NCBI RefSeq assembly: GCF_900156495.1
Contig: NZ_FTNT01000010.1
Coordinates: forward strand, 124,001 to 188,000
Direction of reading: 5' to 3'
Length of the DNA: 64,000 nucleotides
Source of the DNA: Williamsia sterculiae
GTDB lineage: Bacteria > Actinomycetota > Actinomycetes > Mycobacteriales > Mycobacteriaceae
The notes under the pieces were generated by a model. The model did not search any database. It saw only the letters and a list, made by a program, of their open reading frames with translations, and was not told the DNA's origin. Made by a program: the position numbers and the translations under genes. Every line of letters starts with the position of its first letter. Positions within the stretch are counted from its first letter, which is position 1. Positions 63,918-64,000 of the stretch are shown here, piece after piece.

Positions 63918-63989
63918 AGCCCCCTGTCGGGATTGAACCGACGACCTTTCGCTTACAAGGCGAGTGCTCTACCACTGAGCTAAGGAGGC
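63918..63989 (-). tRNA. tRNA-Thr (anticodon UGU)
   Basis: A 72-nt cloverleaf on the minus strand: acceptor arm GCCTCCT pairing with AGGGGGC (one G-U wobble), D arm AGCTCAGTGGTAGAGC, anticodon arm TCGC-CTTGTAA-GCGA with TGT at positions 34-36 (reads ACA), and T arm GTCGGTTCAATCCCGAC. No CCA is encoded. tRNA genes of this kind often serve as integration sites, though no integrase is seen in the remaining bases of the window. Confidence 0.93.
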
Positions 63990-64000
63990 GACGCGTGGGC

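Overview
The window looks like a chromosomal segment of a high-GC Mycobacteriales actinobacterium; a Gordonia-like genome is my best guess. Pointers are the PhoP/PhoR pair, an EccA-type ATPase, DinB-fold mycothiol-type proteins, ClpC, and the gene order. Reading the minus strand from right to left, the backbone runs phoP, phoR, HIT protein, purD, purB, purC, ptrB, purS, purQ, pepC-type aminopeptidase, purL. From memory this is the order of the same genes around Rv0757-Rv0803 of Mycobacterium tuberculosis. The purine genes (purL, purQ, purS, purC, purB, purD) therefore form a dispersed but co-oriented set for de novo IMP/AMP synthesis.

Region by region. 1-6.1 kb: end of a DUF2000 gene, a TRIC-type channel, purL, an orphan eccA and cysQ. 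6.2-36.8 kb: a gene-rich accessory interval between purL and the aminopeptidase. It holds VOC proteins, two DHA2-type or small membrane protein loci, a BTAD/AAA regulator, two hemerythrin-like proteins, an enoyl-CoA hydratase, a WYL repressor with a divergent DinB-type protein, a Baeyer-Villiger-type monooxygenase, a TetR remnant, a SigJ-type ECF sigma factor coupled to an FAD oxidoreductase, a large acyl-CoA dehydrogenase, LuxR/AraC/HxlR/TetR regulators, clpC, OsmC, and a tandem pair of lipase-type hydrolases. Much of this suggests redox, electrophile and xenobiotic handling, with regulators placed divergently from their likely targets and clear palindromic operators in several of the gaps.

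36.8-52.9 kb: backbone purine and peptidase genes interleaved with glutathione peroxidase, a MarR/MFS operon, a DUF559 nuclease-like gene flanked by inverted clusters of 21-bp repeats, a SelW-like/DinB fusion, a MOSC protein, TetR and an aminotransferase. 52.9-61.1 kb: a VOC protein, a PMT-type/GT2-GtrA glycosyltransferase pair, HIT, a small membrane protein, phoR-phoP, and a winged-helix regulator. 61.1-64 kb: an HTH_42 (AlkX/YcaQ-like) protein, a RidA-like protein, a MarR/membrane protein divergon and tRNA-Thr(UGU).

The least explained structure is the DUF559 gene at 42.7-43.6 kb, bracketed by two oppositely oriented arrays of a 21-bp unit. Other features worth a second look are a headless TetR, an in-frame SelW-DinB fusion, two adjoining 18-bp dyads between a hemerythrin and a LuxR gene, and interleaved hairpins after clpC.
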